A stretch of DNA of 64,000 nucleotides from Homalodisca vitripennis (Eukaryota > Arthropoda > Insecta > Hemiptera > Cicadellidae), in contig NW_025777955.1 of the NCBI RefSeq assembly GCF_021130785.1, positions 17,439 through 81,438 of the forward strand. Direction: 5' to 3'. Position numbers and translations under genes: made by a program. The notes beneath the pieces were generated by a model, which did no database searches, was not told the origin of the DNA, and saw only the letters and a program-made list of their open reading frames with translations. Shown here one piece after another: positions 45,990 through 60,063 of this stretch. Positions within the stretch are counted from its first letter, which is position 1. Each line of letters opens with the position of its first letter.

Positions 45990-47064
45990 CTTTCAGTAAT
46001 TAACACTTACGCCACAAACGTTAAAACTTGGTCACCATTTTCCATTGTAGCAGTAAATTTTATAATCTTTTATGAAAACTCCTATATTTTGTGACAGTTT
46101 TAACTGCGGCTTGATAGGAGTGTTACAAATAGCAATTATTAATCAACAGAAAACCCTCTTTTTTTTAGAAAGCGTAATTGCCAAAGTTAGAGTTTCCATA
46201 AATTTCTAGTGCACTATACTGGGTAATCGTGTCTTGAATATATATTTTCCCATTGGCGTATTACTGGAGCTCTATACTTTAAATTATTACTAGACGGTTT
46301 TCCCACTATTGCTGACATGCTGCTGAATGTAAGGATGCTACTTATATTGTAATAAAACCGAGCTCCAGCACATAATAACAAACACAGTTGTTCTTGCCAT
46401 TCTTACTGAAAACGATAGTTTGTAATAAATTGTAAGAAAAGGTAAGAAGAAGAAAAAAAACCGCTGTTTCGACAATATTAAAGATAACGTCATAATGTTT
46501 TGTTAAGTAACTTGTACTAGTGTCATTAACATTTCACCCAAATTTGGCAAGATTGAATTGATAAACTTATAACATATTGTATCATAAAACACGTAACAGA
46601 TAGACACATGAGAAACTAAGCACCGGAGACCCCAGTTGAATAGTGAAATACTTTATAGTCCGAATAGATATAACTTCCGAATTGGAAGGGGTGGAGGGGC
46701 AGCGAGCAGTGGGGAGACTGAGGCCGCGGTGTTGCCACGTTGGTGCGGGCACTGCCGTGAGCGGTCACTTTCTCACCGATCACTGAGAAGAGAACATGAG
46801 ACGGTGCGCGCCAGCGTACTTACCAACAAACAATGCGTCAGTGTGTGTTTGTCTTTTGATTGGTTTATACTAGTAATCAGAAACGAAATTTCTCTAATTT
46901 AACACAAATATGTGCGATATTAATATGTTACCATTATACTATATAATAATCTACAACTACTAAATAATTCGGATATCATGTAGGACAAATAATTTGGGTA
47001 CTCTGAAAACCTAATATTGCATTCACAGCACGAATATATTTATTGCGGGGGCTGTCAAAATACT

Positions 47065-47844
47065 TCAAACACCGTCAGCATACATTCTGTTGACCTATAT
47101 TTCCTGTGTTCCTTGGTCAGTTTGCACTCTATATTTGTCAGCAAAATCTTCAAAGTCACTAGTTTCACTGTCACTGTCATCTCCATTCACGTGAATTATC
47201 ATTTCCTCTACTTCTGTTTCAATGAACTTCTTGTGCCCAAGCTTCTAAAATAGATTTTTTTGTGTGCTTTACGATATCCGTCCATTCTAACGGTTGTAAA
47301 CTTGTTGAAGTCCTTCTTCGGTTAACCTCCTAACTTCAGTCATGTTAAATGTTTTATTGTTCCGAGCAACGTGTCCCTTAACTTGTGGCCAAACCATTTC
47401 TATTGCATTGAAATGGCGATGGTAAGGTGGCAGTCTCACAATTTTGTGTCCTTGGGCTTTAGCCATCTCATCTATAATATACTTGGGGACCGGTGGTTTA
47501 TTCATTTCACATATTTCTAACAACTCGGCTTTTGTAAAATCTTCTGCAAATTGTAATGTTATGCTCGCGAAGCCCATGCCTGAATTTCCGCTTTTTTTGT
47601 TACCTTGCGTTGGGGCCTTATCTAAAATCTTGGAGTGGTATGGGGCGTTGTCCATAACAATAACCGATGGAGCAGAAAGGTTTGGTACAAGTGATTCTCT
47701 GAACCATTTTGAAAAAGTGTCATGGTTCATTTCTTCATGGTAGTCTGTGGTTTGCTTTGAAGCAAATAACAAGCAATAATTAGCAACAAACCCTCCAGAT
47801 GTACCAGCGTGCAGTAAAATAAGCCTACCACTTTTGCCAATTTA
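47065..47844 (-). pseudogene. DD82E transposase, 3' part, unit 2
   Basis: Same gene fragment as in unit 1. The longest frame is 47287-47772. Compensating small insertions around 47555-47600 replace a short stretch before FAEDFTK with unrelated residues. Insertions near 47289-47300 end the frame at the VEWTD segment. The Asp (MDNAPYH) and Glu (NAIEMVW) are kept. Confidence 0.85.
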
Positions 47845-48914
47845 CTTTCAGTAATTAACAATTACGCCACAAACGTTAAAACTTGGTCACCATTTTCCAT
47901 TGTAGCAGTAAATTTTATAATCTTTTATGAAAACTCCTATATTTTGTAACAGTTTTAACGGCGGCTTGATAGGAGTGTTACAAATAGCAATTATTAATCA
48001 ACAGAAAACCCTCTTTTTTTAGAAAGCGTAATTGCCAAAGTTAGAGTTTCCATAAATTTCTAGTGCACTATACTGCGTAATCGTGTCTTGAATATATATT
48101 TTCCCATTGGCGTATTACTGGAGCTCTATACTTTAATTATTACTAGACGGTTTCCCACTATTGCTGACATGCTGCTGAATGTAAGGATGCTACTTATATT
48201 GTAATAAAACCGAGCTCCAGCACATAATAACAAACACAGTTGTTCTTGCCATTCTTACTGAAAACGATAGTTTGTAATAAATTGTAAGAAAAGGTAAGAA
48301 GAAGAAAAAACCGCTGTTTCGACAATATTAAAGATAACGTCATAATGTTTTGTTAAGTAACTTGTACTAGTGTCATTAACATTTGACCCAAATTTGGCAA
48401 GATTGAATTGATAAACTTATAACATATTGTATCATAAAAACACGTACAGATAGACACATGAGAAACTAAGCACCGGAGACCCCAGTTGAATAGTGAAATA
48501 CTTTATAGTCGAATAGATATAACTTCCGAATTGGAAGGGGTGGAGGGGCAGCAAGCAGTGGGGAGACTGAGGCCGCGGTGTTGCCACGTTGGTGCGGGCC
48601 ACTGCCGTGAGCGGTCACTTTCTCACCGATCACTGAGAAGAGAACATGAGACGGTGCGCGCCAGCGTACTTACCAACAAACAATGCGTCAGTGTGTGTTG
48701 TCTTTTGATTGTTTATACTAGTAATCAGAAACGAAATTTCTCTAATTTAACACAAATATGTGGCGATATTAATATGTTACCATTATACTATATAATAATC
48801 TAAAACTACTAAATAATTCGGATATCATGTAGGACAAATAATTTGGGTACTCTGAAAACCTAATATTGTAATTCACAGCACGAATATATTTATTGCGGGG
48901 GCTGTCAAAATACT

Positions 48915-49691
48915 TCAAACACCGTCAGCATACATTCTGTTGACCTATATTTCCTGTGTTCCTTGGTCAGTTTGCACTCTATATTTGTCAGCAAAATCTT
49001 CAAAGTCACTAGTTTCACTGTCACTGTCATCTCCATTCACGTGAATTATCATTTTCCTCTACTTCTGTTTCAATGAACTTCTTGTGCCCAAGCTTCTAAA
49101 ATAGATTTTTTTGTGTGCTTTACGATATCCGTCCATTCTACGGTTGTAACTTGTTGAAGTCCTTCTTCGGTTAACCTCCTAACTTCAGTCATGTTAAATG
49201 TTTTATTGTTCCGAGCAACGTGTCCCTTAACTTGTGGCCAAACCATTTCTATTGCATTGAAATGGCGATGGTAAGGTGGCAGTCTCACAATTTTGTGTCC
49301 TTGGGCTTTAGCCATCTCATCTATAATATACTTGGGGACCGGTGGTTTATTCATTTCACATATTTCTAACAACTCGGCTTTTGTAAAATCTTCTGCAAAT
49401 TGTATGTTATGCTCGCGAAGCCATGCCTGAATTTCCGCTTTTTTGTTACCTTGCGTTGGGGCCTTATCTAAAATCTTGGAGTGGTATGGGGCGTTGTCCA
49501 TAACAATAACCGATGGAGCAGAAAGGTTTGGTACAAGTGATTCTCTGAACCATTTTGAAAAAGTGTCATGGTTCATTTCTTCATGGTAGTCTGTGGTTTG
49601 CTTTGAAGCAAAATAACAAGCAATAATTAGCAACAAACCCTCCAGATGTACCAGCGTGCAGTAAAATAAGCCTACCACTTTTGCCAATTTA
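48915..49691 (-). pseudogene. DD82E transposase, 3' part, unit 3
   Basis: The frame is open 49070-49708 (212 codons). The first 30 residues are read in a shifted frame until an extra A near 49612 restores the transposase frame at FASKQTTDYHEEM. The frame ends early at AQEVH because of the extra base in GAACTTCTTG, a variant shared with units 1, 2, 4 and 10. Asp and Glu are present; the N-terminal half is absent. Confidence 0.85.
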
Positions 49692-50759
49692 CTTTCAGTA
49701 ATTAACAATTACGCCACAAACGTTAAAACTTGGTCACCATTTTCCATTGTAGCAGTAAATTTTATAATCTTTTATGAAAACTCCTATATTTTGTGACAGT
49801 TTAACGGCGGCTTGATAGGAGTGTTACAAATAGCAATTATTAATCAACAGAAAAACCCTCTTTTTTTAGAAAGCGTAATTGCCAAAGTTAGAGTTTCCAT
49901 AAATTTCTAGTGCACTATACTGCGTAATCGTGTCTTGAATATATATTTTCCCATTGGCGTATTACTGGAGCTCTATACTTTAATTATTACTAGACGGTTT
50001 CCCACTATTGCTGACATGCTGCTGAATGTAAGGATGCTACTTATATTGTAATAAAACCGAGCTCCAGCACATAATAACAAACACAGTTGTTCTTGCCATT
50101 CTTACTGAAAAACGATAGTTTGTAATAAATTGTAAGAAAAGGTAAGAAGAAGAAAAAACCGCTGTTTCGACAATATTAAAGATAACGTCATAATGTTTTG
50201 TTAAGTAACTTGTACTAGTGTCATTAACATTTGACCCAAATTTGGCAAGATTGAATTGATAAACTTATAACATATTGTATCATAAAAACACGTACAGATA
50301 GACACATGAGAAACTAAGCACCGGAGACCCCAGTTGAATAGTGAAATACTTTATAGTCGAATAGATATAACTTCCGAATTGGAAGGGGTGGAGGGGCAGC
50401 GAGCAGTGGGGAGACTGAGGCCGCGGTGTTGCCACGTTGGTGCGGGCACTGCCGTGAGCGGTCACTTTCTCACCGATCACTGAGAAGAGAACATGAGACG
50501 GTGCGTGCCAGCGTACTTACCAACAAACAATGCGTCAGTGTGTGTTGTCTTTTGATTGTTTATACTAGTAATCAGAAACGAAATTTCTCTAATTTAACAC
50601 AAATATGTGCGATATTAATATGTTACCATTATACTATATAATAATCTAAAACTACTAAATAATTCGGATATCATGTAGGACAAATAATTTGGGTACTCTG
50701 AAAACCTAATATTGCATTCACAGCACGAATATATTTATTGCGGGGGCTGTCAAAATACT

Positions 50760-51533
50760 TCAAACACCGTCAGCATACATTCTGTTGACGTATATTTCCT
50801 GTGTTCCTTGGTCAGTTTGCACTCTATATTTGTCAGCAAAATCTTCAGTCACTAGTTTCACTGTCACTGTCATCTCCATTCACGTGAATTATCATTTCCT
50901 CTACTTCTGTTTCAATGAACTTCTTGTGCCCAAGCTTCTAAAATAGATTTTTTTGTGTGCTTTACGATATCCGTCCATTCTACGGTTGTAACTTGTTGAA
51001 GTCCTTATTCGGTTAACCTCCTAACTTCAGTCATGTTAAATGTTTTTATTGTTCCGAGCAACGTGTCCCTTAACTTGTGGCCAAACCATTTCTATTGCAT
51101 TGAAATGGCGATGGTAAGGTGGCAGTCTCACAATTTTGTGACCTTGGGCTTTAGCCATCTCATCTATAATATACTTGGGGACCGGTGGTTTATTCATTTC
51201 ACATATTTCTAACAACTCGGCTTTTGTAAAATCTTCTGCAAATTGTATGTTATGCTCGCGAAGCCATGCCTGAATTTCCGCTTTTTTGTTACCTTGCGTT
51301 GGGGCCTTATCTAAAATCTTGGAGTGGTATGGGGCGTTGTCCATAACAATAACCGATGGAGCAGAAAGGTTTGGTACAAGTGATTCTCTGAACCATTTTG
51401 AAAAAGTGTCATGGTTCATTTCTTCATGGTAGTCTGTGGTTTGCTTTGAAGCAAATAAGAAGCAATAATTAGCAACAAACCCTCCAGATGTACCAGCGTG
51501 CAGTAAAATAAGCCTACCACTTTTGCCAATTTA
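50760..51533 (-). pseudogene. DD82E transposase, 3' part, unit 4
   Basis: The frame is open 51036-51419. An extra T in a GTTTTTATTG tract (about 51043-51048) stops it just after HVARNNK. A 3-base loss near 50845 (CTTCAGTCAC) removes one codon of the acidic tail. Asp and Glu motifs are intact. Confidence 0.85.
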
Positions 51534-52607
51534 CTTTCAGTAATTAACAATTACGCCACAAACGTTAAAACTTGGTCACCATTTTCCATTGTAGCAGTAA
51601 ATTTTATAATCTTTTATGAAAACTCCTATATTTTGTGACAGTTTAACGGCGGCTTGATAAGAGTGTTACAAATAGAAATTATCAATTAACAGAAAACCCT
51701 CTTTTTTTAGAAAGCGTAATTGCCAAAGTTAGAGTTTCCATAAAATTTCTAGTGCCAACTATACTGGGTAATCGTGTCTTGAATATATATTTTCCCATTG
51801 GCGTATTACTGGAGCTCTATACTTTAATTATTACTAGACGGTTTCCCACTATTGCTGACATGCTGCTGAATGTAAGGATGCTACTTATATTGTAATAAAA
51901 CCGAGCTCCAGCACATAATAACAAACACAGTTGTTCTTGCCATTCTTACTGAAAACGATAGTTTGTAATAAATTGTAAGAAAAGGTAAGAAGAAGAAAAA
52001 AAAACCGCTGTTTCGACAATATTAAAGATAACGTCATAATGTTTTGTTAAATAACTTGTACTAGTGTCATTAACATTTGACCCAAATTTGGCAAGATTGA
52101 ATTGATAAACTTATAACATATTGTATCATAAAAACACGTACAGATAGACACATGAGAAACTAAGCACCGGAGACCCCAGTTGAATAGTGAAATACTTTAT
52201 AGTCGAATAGATATAACTTCCGAATTGGAAGGGGTGGAGGGGCAGCGAGCAGTGGGGAGACTGATGCCGCGGTGTTGCCACGTAGGTGCGGGCACTACCG
52301 TGAGCGGTCACTTTCTCACCGATCACTGAGAAGAGAACATGAGACGGTGCGCGCCCAGCGTACTTACCAACAAACAATGCGTCAGTGTGTGTTTGTCTTT
52401 TGATTGTTTATACTAGTAATCAGAAACGAAATTTCTCTAATTTAACACAAATATGTGCGATATTAATATGTTACCATTATACTATATAATAATCTACAAC
52501 TACTAAATAATTCGGATATCATGTAGGACAAATAATTTGGGTACTCTGAAAACCTAATATTGCATTCACAGCACGAATATATTTATTGCGGGGGCTGTCA
52601 AAATACT

Positions 52608-53382
52608 TCAAACACCGTCAGCATACATTCTGTTGACGTATATTTCCTGTGTTCCTTGGTCAGTTTGCACTCTATATTTGTCAGCAAAATCTTCAAAGTC
52701 ACTAGTTTCACTGTCACTGTCATCTCCATTCACGTGAATTATCATTTCCTCTACTTCTGTTTCAATGAACTCTTGTGCCCAAGCTTCTAAAATAGATTTT
52801 TTTGTGTGCTTTACGATATCCGTCCATTCTACGGTTGTAACTTGTTGAAGTCCTTCTTCGGTTAACCTCCTAACTTCAGTCATGTTAAATGTTTTATTGT
52901 TCCGAGCAACGTGTCCCTTAACTTGTGGCCAAACCATTTCTATTGCATTGAAATGGCGATGGTAAGGTGGCAGTCTCACAATTTTGTGTCCTTGGGCTTT
53001 AGCCATCTCATCTATAATATACTTGGGGACCGGTGGTTTATTCATTTCACATATTTCTAACAACTCGGCTTTTGTAAAATCTTCTGCAAATTGTATGTTA
53101 TGCTCGCGAAGCCATGCCTGAATTTCCGCTTTTTTGTTACCTTGCGTTGGGGCCTTATCTAAAATCTTGGAGTGGTATGGGGCGTTGTCCATAACAATAA
53201 CCGATGGAGCAGAAAGGTTTGGTACAAGTGATTCTCTGAACCATTTTGAAAAAGTGTCATGGTTCATTTCTTCATGGTAGTCTGTGGGTTTGCTTTGAAG
53301 CAAATAACAAGCAATAATTAGCAACAAACCCTCCAGATGTACCAGCGTGCAGTAAAATAAGCCTACCACTTTTGCCAATTTA
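52608..53382 (-). pseudogene. DD82E transposase, 3' part, unit 5 (best-preserved copy)
   Basis: The longest frame of the array (52608-53399, 263 codons), reaching the natural stop. It runs from DYHEEM through MDNAPYH, then RLPPYH and NAIEMVW, to an acidic tail (VNGDDSDSETSDFEDFADKY) ending at YADGV. The first 35 codons are out of the transposase frame until an extra G near 53287. The best usable ATG is the Met in DYHEEMNHD, which would give about 215 residues without the first catalytic Asp. It shows the ancestral reading at GAACTCTTG, where units 1-4 and 10 have an extra base. Confidence 0.88.
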
Positions 53383-54459
53383 CTTTCAGTAATTAACAAT
53401 TACGCCACAAACGTTAAAACTTGGTCACCATTTTCCATTGTAGCAGTAAATTTTATAATCTTTTATGAAAACTCCTATATTTTGTGACAGTTTAACGGCG
53501 GCTTGATAGGAGTGTTACAAATAGCAATTATCAATTAACAGAAAACCCTCTTTTTTTAGAAAGCGTAATTGCCAAAAGTTAGAGTTTCCATAAATTTCTA
53601 GTGCACTATACTGGGTAATCGTGTCTTGAATATATATTTTCCCATTGGCGTATTACTGGAGCTCTATACTTTAATTATTACTAGACGGTTTTCCCACTAT
53701 TGCTGACATGCTGCTGAATGTAAGGATGCCTACTTATATTGTAATAAAACCGAGCTCCAGCACATAATAACAAACACAGTTGTTCTTGCCATTCTTACTG
53801 AAAACGATAGTTTTGTAATAAATTGTAAAGAAAAGGTAAGAAGAAGAAAAAAACCGCTGTTTCGACAATATTAAAGATAACGTCATAATGTTTTGTTAAA
53901 TAACTTGTACTAGTGTCATTAACATTTGACCCAAATTTGGCAAGATTGAATTGATAAACTTATAACATATTGTATCATAAAAACACGTACAGATAGACAC
54001 ATGAGAAACTAAGCACCGGAGACCCCAGTTGAATAGTGAAAATACTTTATAGTCGAATAGATATAACTTCCGAATTGGAAGGGGTGGAGGGGCAGCGAGC
54101 AGTGGGGAGACTGATGCCGCGTGTGTTGCCACGTAGGTGCGGGCACTACCGTGAGCGGTCACTTTCTCACCGATCACTGAGAAGAGAACATGAGACGGTG
54201 CGCGCCAGCGTACTTACCAACAAACAATGCGTCAGTGTGTGTTGTCTTTTGATTGTTTATACTAGTAATCAGAAACGAAATTTCTCTAATTTTAACACAA
54301 ATATGTGCGATATTAATATGTTACCATTATACACTATATAATAATCTACAACTACTAAATAATTCGGATATCATGTAGGACAAATAATTTGGGTACTCTG
54401 AAAACCTAATATTGCATTCACAGCACGAATATATTTATTGCGGGGGCTGTCAAAATACT

Positions 54460-55239
54460 TCAAACACCGTCAGCATACATTCTGTTGACCTATATTTCCT
54501 GTGTTTCCTTGGTCAGTTTGCACTCTATATTTGTCAGCAAAATCTTCAAAGTCACTAGTTTCACTGTCACTGTCATCTCCATTCACGTGAATTATCATTT
54601 CCTCCCTCTACTTCTGTTTCAATGAACTCTTGTGCCCAAGCTTCTAAAATAGATTTTTTTTGTGTGCTTTACGATATCCGTCCATTCTACGGTTGTAACT
54701 TGTTGAAGTCCTTCTTCGGTTAACCTCCTAACTTCAGTCATGTTAAATGTTTTATTGTTCCGAGCAACGTGTCCCTTAACTTGTGGCCAAACCATTTCTA
54801 TTGCATTGAAATGGCGATGGTAAGGTGGCAGTCTCACAATTTTATGTCCTTGGGCTTTAGCCATCTCATCTATAATATACTTGGGGACCGGTGGTTTATT
54901 CATTTCACATATTTCTAACAACTCGGCTTTTGTATAATCTTCTGCAAATTGTATGTTATGCTCGCGAAGCCATGCCTGAATTTCCGCTTTTTCGTTACCT
55001 TGCATTGGGGCCTTATCTAAAATCTTGGAGTGGTATGGGGCGTTGTCCATAACAATAACCGATGGAGCAGAAAGGTTAGGTACAAGTGATTCTCTGAACC
55101 ATTTTGAAAAAGTGTCATGGTTCATTTCTTCATGGTAGTCTGTGGTTTGCTTTGAAGCAAATAACAAGCAATAATTAGCAACAAACCCTCCAGATGTACC
55201 AGCGTGCAGTAAAATAAGCCTACCACTTTTGCCAATTTA
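54460..55239 (-). pseudogene. DD82E transposase, 3' part, unit 6
   Basis: The frame is open 54619-55167 (182 codons). It differs from units 1-5 by real substitutions shared with unit 7: PMQGNEK for PTQGNKK, and EDYTK for EDFTK. An extra T in the run at about 54653-54660 shifts the end, and extra bases at 54602-54607 disturb the tail. Confidence 0.85.
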
Positions 55240-56312
55240 CTTTCAGTAATTAACAATTACGCCACAAACGTTAAAACTTGGTCACCATTTTCCATTGTAG
55301 CAGTAAATTTTATAATCTTTTATGAAAACTCCTATATTTTGTGACAGTTTAACGGCGGCTTGATAGGAGTGTTACAAATAGCAATTATCAATCAACAGAA
55401 AACCCTCTTTTTTTTAGAAAGCGTAATTGCCAAAGTTAGAGTTTCCATAAATTTTCTAGTGCACTATACTGCGTAATCGTGTCTTGAATATATATTTTCC
55501 CATTGGCGTATTACTGGAGCTCTATACTTTAATTATTACTAGACGGTTTCCCACTATTGCTGACATGCTGCTGAATGTAAGGATGCTACTTATATTGTAA
55601 TAAAACCGAGCTCCAGCACATAATAACAAACACAGTTGTTCTTGCCATTCTTACTGAAAACGATAGTTTGTAATAAATTGTAAGAAAAGGTAAGAAGAAG
55701 AAAAAAAAAACCGCTGTTTCGACAATATTAAAGATAACGTCATAATGTTTTGTTAAATAACTTGTACTAGTGTCATTAACATTTGACCCAAATTTGGCAA
55801 GATTGAATTGATAAACTTATAACATATTGTATCATAAAAACACGTACAGATAGACACATGAGAAACTAAGCACCGGAGACCCCAGTTGAATAGTGAAATA
55901 CTTTATAGTCGAATAGATATAACTTCCGAATTGGAAGGGGTGGAGGGGCAGCGAGCAGTGGGGAGACTGATGCCGCGGTGTTGCCACGTAGGTGCGGGCA
56001 CTACCGTGAGCGGTCACTTTCTCACCGATCACTGAGAAGAGAACATGAGACGGTGCGCGCCAGCGTACTTACCAACAAACAATGCGTCAGTGTGTGTTTG
56101 TCTTTTGATTGTTTATACTAGTAATCAGAAACGAAATTTCTCTAATTTAACACAAATATGTGCGATATTAATATGTTACCATTATACTATATAATAATCT
56201 ACAACTACTAAATAATTCGGATATCATGTAGGACAAATAATTTGGGTACTCTGAAAACCTAATATTGCATTCACAGCACGAATATATTTATTGCGGGGGC
56301 TGTCAAAATACT

Positions 56313-57096
56313 TCAAACACCGTCAGCATACATTCTGTTGACCTATATTTCCTGTGTTCCTTGGTCAGTTTGCACTCTATATTTGTCAGCAAAATCTTCA
56401 AAGTCACTAGTTTCACTGTCACTGTCATCTCCATTCACGTGAATTATCATTTCCTCTACTTCTGTTTCAATGAACTCTTGTGCCCAAGCTTCTAAAAATA
56501 GATTTTTTTTTGTGTGCTTTACGATATCCGTCCATTCTAAACTACGGTTGTAACTTGTTGAAGTCCTTCTTCGGTTAACCTCCTAACTTCAGTCATGTTA
56601 AATGTTTTATTGTTCCGAGCAACGTGTCCCTTAACTTGTGGCCAAACCATTTCTATTGCATTGAAATGGCGATGGTAAGGTGGCAGTCTCACAATTTTAT
56701 GTCCTTGGGCTTTAGCCATCTCATCTATAATATACTTGGGGACCGGTGGTTTATTCATTTCACATATTTCTAACAACTCGGCTTTTGTATAATCTTCTGC
56801 AAATTGTATGTTATGCTCGCGAAGCCATGCCTGAATTTCCGCTTTTTCGTTACCTTGCATTGGGGCCTTATCTAAAATCTTGGAGTGGTATGGGGCGTTG
56901 TCCATAACAATAACCGATGGAGCAGAAAGGTTTGGTACAAGTGATTCTCTGAACCATTTTGAAAAAGTGTCATGGTTCATTTCTTCATGGTAGTCTGTGG
57001 TTTGCTTTGAAGCAAATAACAAGCAATAATTAGCAAACAAACCCTCCAGATGTACCAGCGTGCAGTAAAAATAAGCCTACCACTTTTGCCAATTTA
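56313..57096 (-). pseudogene. DD82E transposase, 3' part, unit 7
   Basis: The frame is open 56537-57040 (167 codons). It has the PMQGNEK and EDYTK variants of unit 6. A four-base insertion near 56539-56543 ends the frame after QQVTTVV. An extra A at about 57033 breaks the frame before LLFASKQ. Confidence 0.85.
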
Positions 57097-58194
57097 CTTT
57101 CAGTAATTAACAATTACGCCACAAACGTTAAAACTTGGTCACCATTTTCCATTGTAGCAGTAAATTTTATAATCTTTTATGAAAACTCCTATATTTTGTG
57201 ACAGTTTTAAACGGCGGCTTGATAGGAGTGTTTACAAATAGCAATTATCAATCAACAGAAAACCCTCTTTTTTTAGAAAGCGTAATTGCCAAAGTTAGAG
57301 TTTCCATAAATTTCTAGTGCACTATACTGCGTAATCGTGTCTTGAATATATATTTTCCCATTGGCGTATTACTGGAGCTCTATACTTTAATTATTACTAG
57401 ACGGTTTCCCACTATTGCTGACATGGCTGCTGAATGTAAGGATGCTACTTATATTGTAATAAAACCGAGCTCCAGCACATAAATAACAAAACACAGTTGT
57501 TCTTGCCATTCTTACTGAAAACGATAGTTTGTAATAAATTGTAAGAAAAGGTAAGAAGAAGAAAAAAAAACCGCTGTTTCGACAATATTAAAGATAACGT
57601 CATAATGTTTTGTTAAATAACTTGTACTAGTGTCATTAACATTTGACCAAAATTTTGGCAAGATTGAATTGATAAACTTATAACATATTGTATCATAAAA
57701 ACACGTACAGATAGGACACATGAGAAACTAAGCACCGGAGACCCCAGTTGAATAGTGAAATACTTTTATAGTCGAATAGATATAACTTCCGAATTGGAAG
57801 GGGTGGAGGGGCAGCGAGCAGTGGGGAGACTGAGGCCGCGGTGTTGCCCACGTTGGTGCGGTCACTGAACCAAGCACTGCCGTGAGCGGTCACTTTCTCA
57901 CCGGATCACTGAGAAGAGAACATGAGACGGTGCGCGCCGAGCGTACTTACCAACAAACCAATGCGTCAGTGTGTGTTGTCTTTTTGATTGTTTTATACTA
58001 GTAATCAGAAACGAAATTTCTCTAATTTAACACAAATATGTGCGATATTAATATGTTACCATTATACTATATAATAATCTACAACTACTAAATAATTCGG
58101 AATATCATGTAGGACAAATAATTTGGGTACTCTGAAAACCTAATTATTGCATTCACAGCACGAATATATTTATTGCGGGGGCTGTCAAAATACT

Positions 58195-58980
58195 TCAAAC
58201 ACCGTCAGCATACATTCTGTTGACGTATATTTCCTGTGTTCCTTGGTCAGTTTGCACTCTAATATTTGTCAGCAAAATCTTCAAAGTCACTAGTTTCACT
58301 GTCACTGTCATCTCCATTCACGTGAATTCATCATTTCCTCTACTTCTGTTTCAATGAACTCTTGTGCCCAAGCTTCTAAAATAGATTTTTTTTGTGTGCT
58401 TTACGATTATCCGTCCCATTCTACGGTTGTAACTTGTTGAAGTCCTTCTTCGGTTAACCTCCTAACTTCAGTCATGTTAAATGTTTTATTGTTCCCGAGC
58501 AACGTGTCCCTTAACTTGTGGCCAAACCATTTCTATTGCATTGAAATGGCGATGGTAAGGTGGCAGTCTCACAATTTTGTGTCCTTGGGGCTTTAGCCAT
58601 CTCATCTATAATATACTTGGGACCGGTGGTTTATTCATTTCACATATTTCTAACAACTCGGCTTTTTGTAAAATCTTCTGCAAATTGTATGTTATGCTCG
58701 CGAAGCCATGCCTGAATTTCCGCTTTTTTTTGTTACCTTGCGTTGGGGCCTTATCTAAAATCTTGGAGTGGTATGGGGCGTTGTCCATAACAATAACCGA
58801 TGGAGGCAGAAAGGTTTGGTACAAGTGATTCTCTGAACCATTTTGAAAAAGTGTCATGGGTTCATTTCTTCATGGTAGTCTGTGGTTTGCTTTGAAGCAA
58901 ATAACAAGCAATAATTAAGCAACAAACCCTCCAGATGTATCAGCGTGCAGTAAAATAAGCCTACCACTTTTGCCAATTTA
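58195..58980 (-). pseudogene. DD82E transposase, 3' part, unit 8, many indels
   Basis: Only a short frame remains (58606-58857, with SVIVMDNAPYHSKILDKAP). At least ten single-base insertions or losses relative to neighbours lie in this copy (for example near 58405, 58496, 58590, 58620, 58665, 58730, 58804 and 58858). Most fall in homopolymers or doublings, so sequencing error is a likely cause. Confidence 0.8.
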
Positions 58981-60063
58981 CTTTCAGTAATTAACAATTA
59001 CGCCACAAACGTTAAAACTTGGTCACCATTTTCCATTGTAGCAGTAAATTTTATAATCTTTTATGAAAACTCCTATATTTTGTGACAGTTTAACGGCGGC
59101 TTGATAGGAGTGTTACAAATAGCAATTTTAATCAACAGAAAACCCTCTTTTTTTAGAAAGCGTAATTGCCAAAGTTTAGAGTTTCCATAAATTTCTAGTG
59201 CACTATACTGCGTAATCGTGTCTTGAATATATATTTTCCCATTGGCGTATTACTGGAGCTCTATACTTTAATTATATTACTAGACGGTTTCCCACTATTG
59301 CTGACATGCTGCTGAATGTAAGGATGCTACTTATATTGTAATAAAAACCGAGCTCCAGCACATAATAAACAAACACAGTTGTTCTTGCCATTCTTACTGA
59401 AAACGATAGTTTGTAATAAATTGTAAGAAAAGGTAAGAAGAAGAAAAAAAAACCGCTGTTTCGACAATATTAAAGATAACGTCATAAATGTTTTGTTAAA
59501 TAACTTGTACTAGTGTCATTAACATTTGACCCAAAATTTGGCAAGATTTGAATTGATAAACTTATAACATATTGTATCATAAAAACACGTACAGATAGAC
59601 ACATGAGAAACTAAGCACCGGAGACCCCAGTTGAATAGTGAAATACTTTATAGTCGAATAGATATAACTTCCGAATTGGAAAGGGGTTGGAGGGGCAGCG
59701 AGCAGTGGGGAGACTGAGGCCGCGGTTGTTGCCACGTTGGTGCGGGCACTTGCCGTGAGCGGTCACTTTCTCACCGATCAATGAGAAGAGAACATGAGAC
59801 GGTGCGCGCCAGCGTACTTACCAACAAACAATGCGTCAGTGTGTGTTGTCTTTTGATTGTTTATACTAGTAATCAGAAACGAAATTTCTCTAATTTAACA
59901 CAAATATGTGCGATATTAATATCGTTACCATTATACTATATAATAATCTAAAACTACTAAATAATTCGGATATCATGTAGGACAAATAATTTGGGTACTC
60001 TGAAAACCTAATATTGCATTCACAGCACGAATATATTTATTGCGGGGGCTGTCAAAAATATCT

